Shown here one piece after another: positions 11,151 through 22,400 of a stretch of DNA of 38,730 bases (positions are counted from its first letter, which is position 1; every line of letters starts with the position of its first letter). The notes under the pieces are model-generated. The model was not told the DNA's origin. It saw only the letters and a list, made by a program, of their open reading frames with translations, and did no database searches. The translations under genes and the position numbers were made by a program. This DNA comes from Flammula alnicola. Its lineage: Eukaryota; Basidiomycota; Agaricomycetes; Agaricales; Strophariaceae. Location: NCBI GenBank assembly GCA_015499995.1, contig JADNRV010000397.1, forward strand, positions 1 to 38,730, given 5' to 3'.

Positions 11151-11281
11151 ATGGTTAACCCACTGATGGAACCTGGATTTCTGTCAAGCGGCAAAAGTGC
11201 ATACCAATTTCAAAAGGCATTCCAATGGGGGTGTATGCAGTGTAAAATGGATGAAAATATATTCATCGAATACAGTAATTA

Positions 11282-11368
11282 TGCATTAAGAGGGAATCGA
11301 ACCCCCGGCGGGTCGAGCTCGCAGAACTCGAATGGCAACGACCCAGGTTACCACTACCCCATTAATGC
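11282..11368 (-). tRNA. tRNA-Gly(GCC) with a 16-nt intron
   Basis: The minus-strand 87-mer folds as a tRNA. The acceptor stem is GCATTAA/TTAATGC with discriminator A. The D stem is GGGT/ACCT with loop AGTGGTA. The anticodon stem is GGTCG/CGACC. The T stem is GGGGG/CCCTC with loop TTCGATT. With the anticodon at positions 34-36 as GCC, a 16-nt intron (TTCGAGTTCTGCGAGC) sits after base 37, the canonical place. The mature length is 71 nt, as usual for eukaryotic tRNA-Gly. The TTCGATT loop and GTAGTGGTA serve as B and A box promoter elements. It lies between the F-box pseudogene and the DnaJ promoter. Confidence 0.9.
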
Positions 11369-11778
11369 TTGATGTTAGAGTTTTCAACTAGGTTACTTAA
11401 AGTATCAAGTAGTCGCTTTTGATCTCAAATCGTGTTCCGGAAAGCTTGAAGAAATGCGGCCTAACTGCGAAACGTTAGGGCAACGTATTTTTTGTATTCT
11501 ACTTGAAGATCTTTCCATGCCTTGTCAATGTGACAATCCACGTATTCCGACGAGCTTTTTCCGACCCGCCATCTGCATCAGGCCAGGTTATAAAACAATG
11601 AGAGATGTGATCGTGAGAACGCTACGTGTCCTGAACGTTCTCGGCCAAATATATCTACCAACTCCAACCGTCCATCTCACAATTACTGCTGTCCTTCATT
11701 CCACTCCCTGTCTCTCCTTCTCCCCTCTCAAATCAACCTACGCCCCGCACTGGCCTAATATTATACTTAATAACGACG

Positions 11779-13815
11779 ATGCGCTTGTTCGCACTCACCT
11801 CTCTTCTGCTTCTGCTAGCAAACCACAAGGAGACCTTTGTTTGTGCTGATTCGGGGCTTTACCCGCCCGGTCTCCTCCCTCTAATTAACAAGGCCAATGT
11901 ATTGCTGTCGACGGGACAGTTCAACGAGGCAGCCAGGATCTACTCAGAAGCCATAGGTGAGCACGAAATATATTATATGATGATAATTCGAACGCTGGCT
12001 GACAGTGGCATAACCCAAGATCAATCACCCACCGACTACCTCCTCTATTACAAACGTGCCACTGCCTACTTCTCATTGCAACGGCACACTTCTGCGCTTG
12101 AAGACTTTGAGAAAGTCCTCTCTCTTACCTCCAACACATTCGACAATGCGCATCTCATGAAATCACGCATCTACACCCGCGACGGGCATTTCTCGCTCGC
12201 CAAGGCCTCCCTGGCGTTGTACGTCAAAGCAAAAGGCAAGGACAAGGACGCGGAAGAGCTCGAAGCTGATATAAATGAGGGGGAAAGCCTGAAGGACAAG
12301 GCGGAGAAGGAGCGCAGTGCGGAGCTGTGGAACGCCTGCGTGGAGAGTGCCAGCCAAGCGCTGCGCGTTGCCGGCCACTCGGTCCAGATTAGAACGTGGC
12401 GCGCCGAATGTGCGCTCGCTGCAGGAGACATAGAGAGCAGCGTTGGGGATCTAACGTACGTGTTCCTCTTTACCTCGATTTCCAGTCCTCACTAACAACC
12501 GACCGACCTCTGCAGCCGCCTTTCACACCTCCTACCACCCTCAACCCAGCTCCTCATGCGTATATTCCGCCTATCCTACTTCCTCCTCCCACCCTCGCCC
12601 GCACCACTAAACACCCTCAAGCAATGTCTACACTACGACCCCGACTCCAAACCATGTCTCGCCCTGCGCCGCATGCTGAAATCCTTCGATAAATCCTTCA
12701 CACAGCTAGACGAGCTGCTGGGCAAGGACGACTGGAGGGGCGTCGTCAAGCTGCTCGTCGGGCCGGACGCGGGCAAGACCGGCGACCTGTGGAAGCGGTG
12801 GGAGGAGGCGCTGTTGGACCACGTCGGGCAGGACAAGGAAGTCCTCCCTCTCGTCCCTCCGACGCTTATCCAGGCGAGCATCCCGCAGCCGTTGCCGACC
12901 GGCACCACCACTAGCGGCACGGGCAACAAGAAGACTAAAGAACCGCACATCCACCTCCCACTGGCGTCGAAAATCTCGCCTCAGCGGCAGAAGCTCGTCC
13001 GCGCGCTGTGTAAATCGTACACCCACCTCGCGGATGTGGCGAAATCGTCGACGGAGTATAAGACGCAGATGGAAAGGTGGTGCGATGAGCTTTTGACGCT
13101 GGATGGATGCAAGGACGACGTGGACGGGCTCGTGGGGCGTGGGGAGGCGCTCCTCGCCAAGGAAGAATTTGAGGAGGCTGTCAGGGTCCTTGAACGGGCG
13201 TTTGAGAGCAGTGGGCGGTCCGACCGAGATGTACGTCCCTTTTCTTTTTCTTGCCCCCTTCTTATCTATCCCTGTTATTTGTGTCTATGTTTGTTGTGTT
13301 TCACGGGTCCACCTCCTTAAAAGCGCACAAGCAAGCTTACTTACTTACTCGCTCAATAGATCCACCAACGCCTGCAAAAGGCGCAAAAGCTGCTGAAACA
13401 GAGCAAGCAGAAGGATTATTACAAGATCGTCGGTGTCTCGCGAGACGCGGACGCGAAGACGATCAAGAAAGCATAGTACGTTACTGCTTCAATCCCCAAT
13501 TTCAAATTATCCATTGACCCCACCTCTCCTCCCTCTTCACTCAGCCGCAAAGCCGCAAAAACCGCACACCCAGACAAGGGCGGCTCCGAAGCGAAGATGG
13601 CGCTGCTCAACGAAGCCTACGAGGTACTCTCCGACCCCGAGCTCCGGCAGCGCTTCGACGCCGGCGAGGACCCCATGGACCCGATGGCGCAGCAGGGCGG
13701 CAATCCGTTTGCGAATGGCCAGCACCCGTTCGCGCAGTTCTTCCAGCAAAGCTCTGGGCATGGGGGTGGGATGCCGAGGGGTGGGTTTCAGTTCCATTTT
13801 AGCCATGGGCAGTAG
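11779..13815 (+). CDS. TPR-DnaJ co-chaperone of the secretory pathway (DNAJC3/P58-like)
   Basis: The model is join(11779..11956, 12020..12455, 12516..13230, 13360..13475, 13545..13815), 571 aa, with all phases consistent. The N-terminus (MRLFALTSLLLLLA...CADS) is a clear signal peptide, so the protein should enter the ER. TPR-like helices follow from about residue 35 (LINKANVLLSTGQFNEAARIYSEAI, LLYYKRATAYFSL) and again before the C-terminus (GRGEALLAKEEFEEAVRVLERAF). The J domain is C-terminal: DYYKIVGVSRDADAKTIKKA, then YRKAAKTAHPDKGG with intact HPD, then NEAYEVLSDPELRQRFDAG. A Gly/Met/Phe tail with HFSHGQ follows. The order signal-TPR-J matches DNAJC3/P58IPK, a lumenal partner of the BiP/Kar2 Hsp70. 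Intron 1 could use either of two acceptors; only the one at 12019 keeps the frame. A broken copy of exon 5 is at 9.7-10.1 kb. Confidence 0.9.
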
Positions 13816-15088
13816 AGTGGGAGGGTTTTTGCTGGAGGGGCTTGTTGTACCGTTGTTGGTGCTGGTGTTGCGGTTGGTGTTGCGGTTGGTGGCTGCGATG
13901 GTACTGCTAGAGTGGGCCCGCTCGTCGGCGCCGCTCGTGGTCGTAGGGCTTCAAACCTTCATGGAGTGGGTGAGGAATCCGAATATCCTCGAGCACGCAC
14001 AAATACGGCATACTTGTTTGTTAAAGGAGCGGATGATGCGGTGCACGCTGCTGTACATTGACATTGTAAGTAGGAGGGTAGGCCTAGGGGAGGCTCATTG
14101 GCCACGTGTATTGTTAGAATTATTAGTATCAAACGTATTTTTTGGATGGACGCAATTCTTCGTGACCACTTAGAGTATATGTGATTTTTGCGTTCCTTTG
14201 AGAGACAATGCATATGGTCGTTTTCTACGATCGTCTTGGGAACCCTAGAAACTCGGAAATTAATTTCACGTTTTTTGATCCTTCAATTGCACGAATTTTC
14301 TCGGACTTCACCGGGCCCCAGGATTACTCTGATGATGGCCACATTTTTGCTGTGCTGCATGTCATACCTTCTTTTCAGCCCCAGCGTCCCTATGTACATG
14401 CACGAGGCATCGAATCTTGGATGGCATACATATACGGCTTTGATACGGCTTATGGCAAAAGTGCGCAGTGCGCACTTTTGGAGATGTTTTGATTCCTCTG
14501 TCATCTTGAGGCTTGTGTCATCTAGAATAGCACAAGCTGACTGTTCATCGATGCATCACCCGAGGAGTCGGTAAAGGAGACCAATTCAAGCTGTATAACA
14601 CCTGTCACTGCGCGTGCCTGGGTCCTTTACCACACCGCAAACCCTAGTACCCATGGGACATAAGTTGGAGATACCCCGCTTCTGGCTACATACTGTCGAC
14701 GATGACGCTGGGTGATTTTACCTTTAGCGGGGAATTCGCGCTGAAATTACGATCGGTGGTTATTTGAAATTTTCGGCTTTAGATCCAAGTTGAAGATACT
14801 GCGAGGAACGTCACCGGCGCTAAGATCCAGATTCACTGTTTCGCCTGCGCGAGGCGATCGCGAGGCCTTTGGCCGTATCTGGGAACTTTCCTGATCCGAG
14901 TGCCAGGGCCATGCACTCGCCAGCATGGAGGCGCACCTAGTTGTCGAATCATCCAAGTAGACAAGAAATTTTAAAAACTGAAAGACACTGATTATAGACA
15001 TCACTCCCACCTTCACAATCCTCTATCCTCCTAATAATATCTTTTCTATCCTATTTACCTTTACTTCCCTATTTTTATTACGACTATA
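13816..15088. other. Intergenic; DnaJ 3' flank then upstream region of M2
   Basis: 13816 to about 13998 is duplicated in inverted form at 9687-9865. The remainder has no supported gene. A 94-codon open frame at 14208-14492 has no recognisable features. A 25-nt perfect palindrome sits at 14456-14480. The last 80 bp before 15089 are pyrimidine-rich, consistent with the M2 promoter. Confidence 0.5.
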
Positions 15089-16231
15089 ATGACCTCCTCC
15101 TTAGAATCCCTCGACCCTACGACTCTCAACCACCCTGCGACACCCTCCGCCGCCTATCTCGTAGGTCACCGGGCCAGAGGGACTGCACAGCCAGATACTG
15201 CTCCCTACCTTGAAGTTGTTAATACTAACCCTAATCACGCCGTTCTTTACATTCGCAAGTAAGTGGCGTTCAAGCTGTCTTTGCTCTGGACGGCCACTAA
15301 TTTTTATGACACCTCTAGTAATAATCGACATTCTTTCTATTCCTTCTGGGAGCAATGCTCCCGAAACATAACTATTATATTCCGACACATGATCAATTTC
15401 CTATATCTCCAACAAACGCTCTGGGCGACCAAGGCTTACCACGGCAGATTCCGCTATAACATCCCAGCCGACGAGAATGCGGCCGAACAAGGCGGCTCCT
15501 CTCCCTCTGGAGAGACTTCTCAGTGGGAAAACACTCTCAACAGGATCAGTTGCGGCTGGAAAATGATCCTCTCTGGTTCCACCACCGTCCTAGTCCCGTA
15601 CGTTCCTCTCTTTAAATGCGCAATCAATATATGAGGACTCATTGCATCCCACCGTGAACTCCGGACGTCAGATCTGCAGTTGGGATGCTCCAGCTACAAA
15701 CTATTTCGAACAACTGTATCTCTCGGGCATTCGTTATTTCGGCCTTCCTCCTCGCCTGTGCGAGTTCTGTATGCAGCTTGCTGTATATTGGCCACAAACG
15801 GAGCTTTGTGACCCCCCTCATGGTCGTTCAGTGGAAAGAGGTGAGCTATTTTTAGACAACACCCCTTCTTTACCGCCAGAGCGCCATTAAGAGTCGGACG
15901 CTCATTGATTCATTCAGGCGGCAGACCATAATTGTGAATTTTGGCGCTTGATTGCGCTACCGTTCTCGTTCATGCTCTGGTGAGAGGTCCTCACATGTAC
16001 TCTCCTCGTCCACATATCTGAAGTACTTTTCTGACCAGGGCCTCGGTATTTCTCGTAGGGGCTGTGCTCGTCCTGGCCTGGGGCGGCGTCGGGGGGTCTT
16101 CGAGCGGTAACACTGTCAGTCCTGGTACTGTCAGTTTGGCTGTGCCATTGAATGGCATATTTATCACCGCAATCTTTGCGGTCTGCATAGTGAAGGTCTA
16201 CCTCGCTATTAATAGACTTCGAGACATGTAG
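15089..16231 (+). CDS. Multi-exon membrane protein M2 (same family as M1)
   Basis: The model is join(15089..15258, 15319..15597, 15672..15840, 15918..15979, 16039..16231), 290 aa, with introns of 59-77 nt in the same phases as M1. Exons 3 (169 nt) and 4 (62 nt) have exactly the M1 length. Aligned blocks include W.NTLNRIS.GWKMILSG, FVIS.FLLACASSVCSLLYIG..RSF, ADHN.EFWRLIALP, LAW.G..GSSS..TVSPG, and a C-terminal K.Y.AINRL. About four transmembrane helices are predicted by eye. The N-terminus (MTSSLESLDPTT...) lacks the 39-aa repeats of M1. No catalytic motif is seen. It is oriented opposite to M1, downstream of the DnaJ gene, and is the right-arm member of the first inverted duplication. No frame break; probably functional. 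Confidence 0.85.
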
Positions 16232-17066
16232 GATGGCCTACATGCAACGTCGCAAGGTTTAGAAGCTGGCGCGAACATACGTGATCCTTGGCAGTGCATT
16301 GGACCCCTAGATACTATTCCTATGACCGCTCTATATTTTTTGTTCCCGAGAACGAATCACCATAATACTTCAGCAGTTGATCTACTAAAGTACCAGTCCG
16401 CCACAGTCCGACGGAGAGCTCGTGCAGGCATGCTGGAACACTCCACACCTAATACAGGTACTCCATTATATCGAGGGATATAATCTATAGCTTTCCAAGT
16501 TGGTCGCTCTATTAGGTGTATAGGATGTAGTACAGAAATTATGCATATTAAAGTTAAGCAACATAACACGCCAATATTGGTGTGAAGGTATGTATTCCCA
16601 GCTTGAATCGTGATTTCGTCGGGGACACAAGACCGCAGGCTAAATCGGTCTTGGATCAACGGGTCGGAAAAGATGTCATAGATGTCGTCGCAGACATCGA
16701 CAGACATGAAGGGACATCGAGGAAGAGAGACACTACTTGGGCTGAAAAGAAAGGAAAAACGTTAACGGAGAAGAAAAGAGTAAAGAATGCGATGGGTTAT
16801 AAGTGAAGTCTCGCGGTGCCTGGTGATTGAGGGATTTAAAGGATTGAAGTTTAAATTTTTTTCACTCAAATTCATCGGACCCAAATGTCCGTACCTATCC
16901 ATTTATATTTTCCTATCTGCTTTATTTCAGACTTCAACGCTAGTGACGATGAAGGACAGTGAGTTACTAAGAGTCTCTAAGACTGCACTCAGCCTCCAAA
17001 TTCACTGTTGAACACTCTCAATTCATTGCTCAACTTGGTCGTCAGACAGCCAATCATCCGTATGAT
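16232..17066. other. Intergenic; 3' flank of M2 shared with M1, then convergent spacer
   Basis: About 16380-16580 is the inverted partner of 7010-7190. A minus-strand open frame of 116 codons (16357-16707) begins MSVDVCDDIYDIF. It runs into this duplicated non-coding flank, so it is probably chance or a single exon. I see no other gene. The region separates M2 from the convergent F-box gene. Confidence 0.5.
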
Positions 17067-18910
17067 TTATAGATCCTTCTCATATTCAACCAGATCCTCC
17101 TCACATTCAATCTCCACATTATCCCAAACGACGGTGACAACTTCGTCAAGTACCGCTACATCATCAGCCGAAAGGTAGACGCATTCCTCGAGATCCACCC
17201 TCTCAAGTCCTAAGTTGAGTTCAGCGCGCCTCTTCAGATAATCGTAGAGAATGTCGATAGGGAGTCCAGCTTTGTGTGATGGGTCGAATTGGGCCCTTCG
17301 AATCGACATATAGCGAAGGGAAGGAAGAGATGCTGTGAGAGGCAGGTTTAACAGGGACGGTCCTTGTCGGTGTTCTGCGGACGATAGAGACAGTAAAAAT
17401 GGCTTTACGACATTGCCAGTCAGGTAGACCGAATGTAATTCTGGTTGGGTTCCAAGGGAATGGATGAAGGTATCAGGTTCAATTTCGCCAAAGAGGCCGT
17501 TTGATTCCAATGCCAACACGGCGAGACTCTGGCAGGGTAACGTCTGGCAGACATTCGTTAAAACGTTGCGCATTTCGTCTCTCCGGATCGGGTTTTCCAG
17601 ATGACTATACCATCGCAGGCTCAGCACGACGGAGGGGGGTGTGGTCGGAAGAGAGAGGAAGCGACCAGCGGGGTCTGTCGATTCTGAGAAGGATGTCCAG
17701 GCTGTAAATTGCAGCGTCAACGGACTGCTAATCTGGCCTGGACGGTTAACAATCTGGCTGGGAGTGATTTGGAGGCTGCGAAACATGGGAGTTGTGGATT
17801 GCGGTGTCGAATATAATTCATGTAGATAGGAGAGGACGTTTGAGAAATCAGAACGGGTCGTTCGCGGCCATCCTGTGCATTCCAAATGAATCCTAACTGT
17901 AGGCGGGAAACGGATCTGACCCAAAAAGTTTCCTACTTCGAGTGTCGCATCAGTGAGTAGAAGGCTCTCTAACTTGGAAAGATGCACGGATCTAGTCGTT
18001 GTCGTTGAAAATTCGTATTTTGGAAGTACAATTCCGTGTAAATGAAGCAGTTGTAGGGAAGGCATTCGACGCAATGCGCCTATAAACTGGCCTTGCGAGG
18101 GTCGTCGTACAATGCCATGGTTATGGATGGTTAGATGCGTAAGACCACTCAAAAGCGCCGAGTCCCAGCCAGGGACCATACAAGCAACTTCAACACGCTT
18201 CAAGGAGTCTGTATCGCGGAGGCACTTTTCGACGAGTGCAATTGGGTCGACGAAGATGTCCGGCGTTGTATTTGCAGGCTTGCATTCTATTATGCGCAAG
18301 CTGCGCATACGAGGCACAGAGGTCGGAGGTAGGTCGTCGAAAAGAGTCGCGAGTTGTTCAGCTGTAACCTGGTTTATATATATATCTTGAACACGAGATA
18401 AATGGCACGCTAGGAAGTTCTGAAAAGACTCGAAGGAAGCGTCGTGCAGCCATGTTCTTGACGAAAGGTCGGCGTTGACGGAGAGGCTTGCAGTTCGCGA
18501 CCTTTTAACCATCTCCGTTACCCAGCGAGGGCGGTCGAAGGGAAGGCTGGTCCATAGGCTGGGAAAATTATTGGCCATTTCTCTCCATTGCCTGCACACG
18601 TGTGTGAGTTTGATCCATCTCCAAGGTTTAGCGCGACTCTTCATCTCCTCCCGAGATAGCGCGAAGATCGTGGCGAACAGCTCGGCGGGAAGCTTTGAGA
18701 TCGGAGAATGCATGTTCCTGCGCGACTTGAGTGCACGAATAGATTCATATAGATGTTGGATTTCTTTGTCTATATTATGACGCGCCTCATCATCCGATAT
18801 AACTTGAAGACTGCCTTCTGTAAATGACATTTAGTCAGATCGAGGAGGAGACAGAGTACGTAAAGCACACCTCTTAGCGTCACAGCGACGATGTCTTGTG
18901 AGGGATCCAT
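17067..18910 (-). CDS. F-box/LRR-like protein, two exons
   Basis: The model is complement(join(17067..18817, 18871..18910)), 596 aa. A short first exon (ATG at 18910, MDPSQDIVAVTLR) is joined by a 53-nt intron with GTGTGC donor, TGACTAA branch-like site and TTTACAG acceptor, in phase. The in-frame ATG at 18830 lies inside this intron and would give a 587-aa alternative. A helical stretch (residues about 25-45) leads into a clear F-box: HSPISKLPAELFATIFALS, then KLTHVCRQWREMANNFPSLW. Long Leu-rich repeats follow, with an acidic C-terminus (NVEIECEEDLVEYEKDL). This is a typical agaric F-box architecture, presumably an SCF ubiquitin ligase receptor; its substrate is unknown. It is convergent with M2 and not obviously related to the other F-box genes beyond the domain. 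Confidence 0.85.
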
Positions 18911-19402
18911 GAAAGAACTTGAAATAAGGGGCTCAGATATTTAGACCGGCAGTATTGTACTTAAACTATGATTTTTCCGAGTCAGAGTTGAATCTGACTC
19001 CCAGTAAATTCACATGCTTCCGAGAGATTCCTGAGAAACACTGTGAACGCGTATTCAACTCGAAGGTGTAGCCAGGACTTCCATGAGTCAGGAGTGTGAG
19101 AGAAGAAATCCTTGTGTAATGATAAGAGAGGAGAAGAGAGGAGAAAGAGAAAAGAGAGGTTTCTAGGTGACGGGAACATCTGGAACTTGAGTCAGTGAAC
19201 ACGTGGTCTTGGCGCAGACTCGATGAACAAAGCAATGTACTTAAAAAAGCCATCATAAGTTATGAAGTACATTTAATTAGCTAGTAGCACATCGTTATAC
19301 AGTGAAAAAAAAAAAAAAAGAATAGCTGGAAAAACGAAGCAAGCGAATCAATAAATCAGTCGAACGAAAGATAGAGGGGAAAAAGTAGGGTGTTTAACGG
19401 TA
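18911..19402. other. Intergenic with a poly-A tract
   Basis: About 490 bp between two minus-strand genes, holding the 3' end of the Yta7/Abo1-like gene and the promoter of the F-box gene. A run of about 15 A lies at about 19305-19319. No gene is seen. Confidence 0.55.
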
Positions 19403-22400
19403 TTATTCTTCACCGCTCTCATATTCTTCGACCTCCTCCACGAACTCCTTGACATCTTTAATAAGTTCAACAATCAATGCATCCCGATTCCATTCCTTTC
19501 TATGCCTCCACACGCTGCCAAGGCAGGTCGCACGCAACTGTTCGAGCTGCTCCACTGTCAGCGCAATAGTCTTTTCTTTCAGCAGATCACGAAGATCGGA
19601 AAGTAAGGAGTCAGAGACGTGGAATTCGGGCAACGGCGGCGTTGGTGTACGTTCCACCACCATCGGGGCGGGTTCTGGAACTGGAGTTGAGGAAGATGTA
19701 GCAGGTAGAGGTGTGAGTTGTCGTTCGGATCCCGATGGTATCTGCATATCAGGTATAGGGGTATGCAATGGCGCATGCGCTGGAGGGGGTGGTGTAGGTG
19801 TCTTCGTGAGGAGCTGCATAAAAGACATGGTCTCCTGGTGTTGTGGAGGGTAATGAGGATGCTGTGGGTGGGGTTGGGACATGAAAGGATCCGAAGGGTC
19901 GGTCGTCATCATAGGGAAATTGTACGGATTTTGGTTTGGCGTTGGGACAAAAGGCGGAACGGGGTACGAGTTCTCCTGAGGCACCATAGGGTTCAACAGG
20001 GCAGGATCAAAGCCAGCCGTACGTCTCGGAGCATCATCCACCAACATCTGGTCTGGATAATGTTGGCCGAAGGGATTATTATGATTGTGGTGATTTTGTT
20101 GCAAGGACTGATAAGGAGGTAGAGGTAGGTGGTTGGGCTGAAGATTATGATTATAGTCATGATTTAGCTCCTGCACCTCAGGAACCTCTATAAGAGGAGC
20201 CATCGGCTCTATAATTGGGGGTGCAAATCGAACAACATGTGAACGGCCTTCAGTACCCGGCCTCGAGCCAAGAGTGTCCAGCGGGTCGCGGTCGTCGTCG
20301 TACTCATCGATGATCTTCGATCGCTTCGCATCACGACCTTCATCGTTACCTGGAAGACCGCGAGCTTCGCCCTCCGACCCATGAGAGTCAGCTCCGCTCC
20401 CATCCTCGCCACGTTGTCTCTTCAGCCTGCGTTCCAGCTTGACAGGATCGGTTATGGGATGCTCAGGCTGCAATCCATTATTCCTCGCACTCCTTCTCGC
20501 TCCTGCAGGCGCAACGTTGCTATTCTGCTCCTTTTCGCGACCTTTCTCCTTCTCTTTTCGTCTCTCGTCCCTCCTCTGCCTTTCCCTGACTGCCATCCTC
20601 TCACATTCCAGCCGCAACTGCGGGTCGAACTCCTGAATACTGACTTGCGCAGCTGTGAACATCGCTTGCGCCTTATGCAGCCGTTCGAGGTCTTCATGGG
20701 CCCTAACGTCGGCATTGTGTACCATCTTGCCAACGTCGTCAAGGAAGTCCTGAGGCGTGAGGTAGCGGCCCTTGAACAAGTCCGTCTGCATTCTCTCTAG
20801 ATCCATGTCGAAGAGTGGCGGCAGTTGCTGCATCATCTGCTGCTGTTCCACGACAACGCCATTCATGGGTCCTCCGTGGTCGCCTGCTATGGGTTGCGTA
20901 GCTTGATCCTCTCCAATTTCAAGGACTCCATTGGGACCTCGATGCACTTCAATGGCGGTCGTCGTTACCGTATCCATTGCAGCAGCATCCAGCGGATCAA
21001 AATTGTACTCTTCCTATAAACGGACAGATGCATCGACAAAAAATTAATGAATGATAATAAAATAACCATACCGTAGCCCTCTTGGTAAACCTCTTGAACT
21101 TCCTCTTGAGCTCCGTCAAGATCGGTCCAAGGCGATACTTCAGCAGCGTAAGAACTCTCTGATCATTCTCTTCCTGGAGTGCCAATTCGGCGGCGGTAGG
21201 CTTTCGTGGTTCCAGAGGAGGCGCAATTGGTAGGTCTTCTAGAACTCTCTTCTTCCTCGCCATGCCATCTGCGAATTTATTCGGAGGTCTCCTGACGTCG
21301 TTCATAAGACCCTCGAAGAATGCCTCGCGTTGTGATAGGGTGGGCGCTGTAAGCTCGACGCGGTTATCCTTCGTGGGGCCGAACCATGCTTTGACGTCGC
21401 GCGGAAGGTCGGCGAAGCGCCCATCGACAACGGCAAGGAGCAGGATAGGGTCTGTTGGTGCTAGAGTGTCAAGCATGGCCCGCACAGTCGATCGCGACGT
21501 CTCCGAGACAGCAGCACACCAGCCTACTAGAGAGGGTATATAAATCACAGAAGGCTGGTTTCGCTTCGCTTCGATGAACAGCTGGACGATGGCAGCTTCA
21601 ACCGTCTGCAAAATAGGTTAGACCTAACACAGTATAAGGGCGTTAAGACGTACTCTAGTGGAGTCACTCATCAACGACCCGAGCTCGAGACTTTGAACAT
21701 GATATCCTTCCAGATGGTGGAGAGCGGCAGCACCGATGTACCCCTGACCCATACCCACGGGACCGTGGATGATCACACGCGGTCTGTATACTCGCAGGGT
21801 TTGCATGGCTAATCGGTGGGGCGTAAGTTAATGCCTCCCAGATAAATAAAACCTGAAACACGCACCTTGGGATAACATCTCTTTCTCCAGAGCACCCTCC
21901 TCTCCACCTTCATCCTCAAACTCAGCCTCTTCGAGAGCACTGAGCTTCTTTTCCACGGGCATAACGCGAAGTATCACCGCTTTCACCTTCTCCAGGGCAC
22001 CCTCCAGCAACGGAACGAGTTGCATAGGAAGAGGCGTAGCCGCAGAGGATGATGAACGCGCCGAGGAAGGGACAAGTTCTACGAGAAAGAAAAATGTGTT
22101 AATTCATTACAGTGGCCGAAAATAGAAATAATTACTTTTAATGGAAATCATGAAATCACGTAAGCCGACACCGATCGTTTCCGGCTTCAGCAATAACCTG
22201 TCATTACTCTTATAGACCTGAGGGTAGCGTCTTTGGATTGCATTCAGGGCAGCTTCAGTGCAAAGAGCCTATAGCAAAACCAGAATCAATGTCAGATTGC
22301 ACTCGTAAATCTGAGTTGACTACGCACCCTCAAGTCAGCCCCTCCATAACCTTTGGTAAGCTTCGCTAGCCCCTTAAGCCTCTCCTTCACTTCAAGTTGC

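Noticed and set aside
14208..14492. 94-codon open frame between DnaJ and M2
   Set aside because: No domain or splice evidence, no equivalent in the other arm, and it contains the palindrome; kept only as intergenic.
16357..16707. 116-codon minus-strand frame with a hydrophobic segment
   Set aside because: Its 3' half lies in flank shared with 7010-7190, where no matching open frame exists, so it is more likely chance than a conserved protein.
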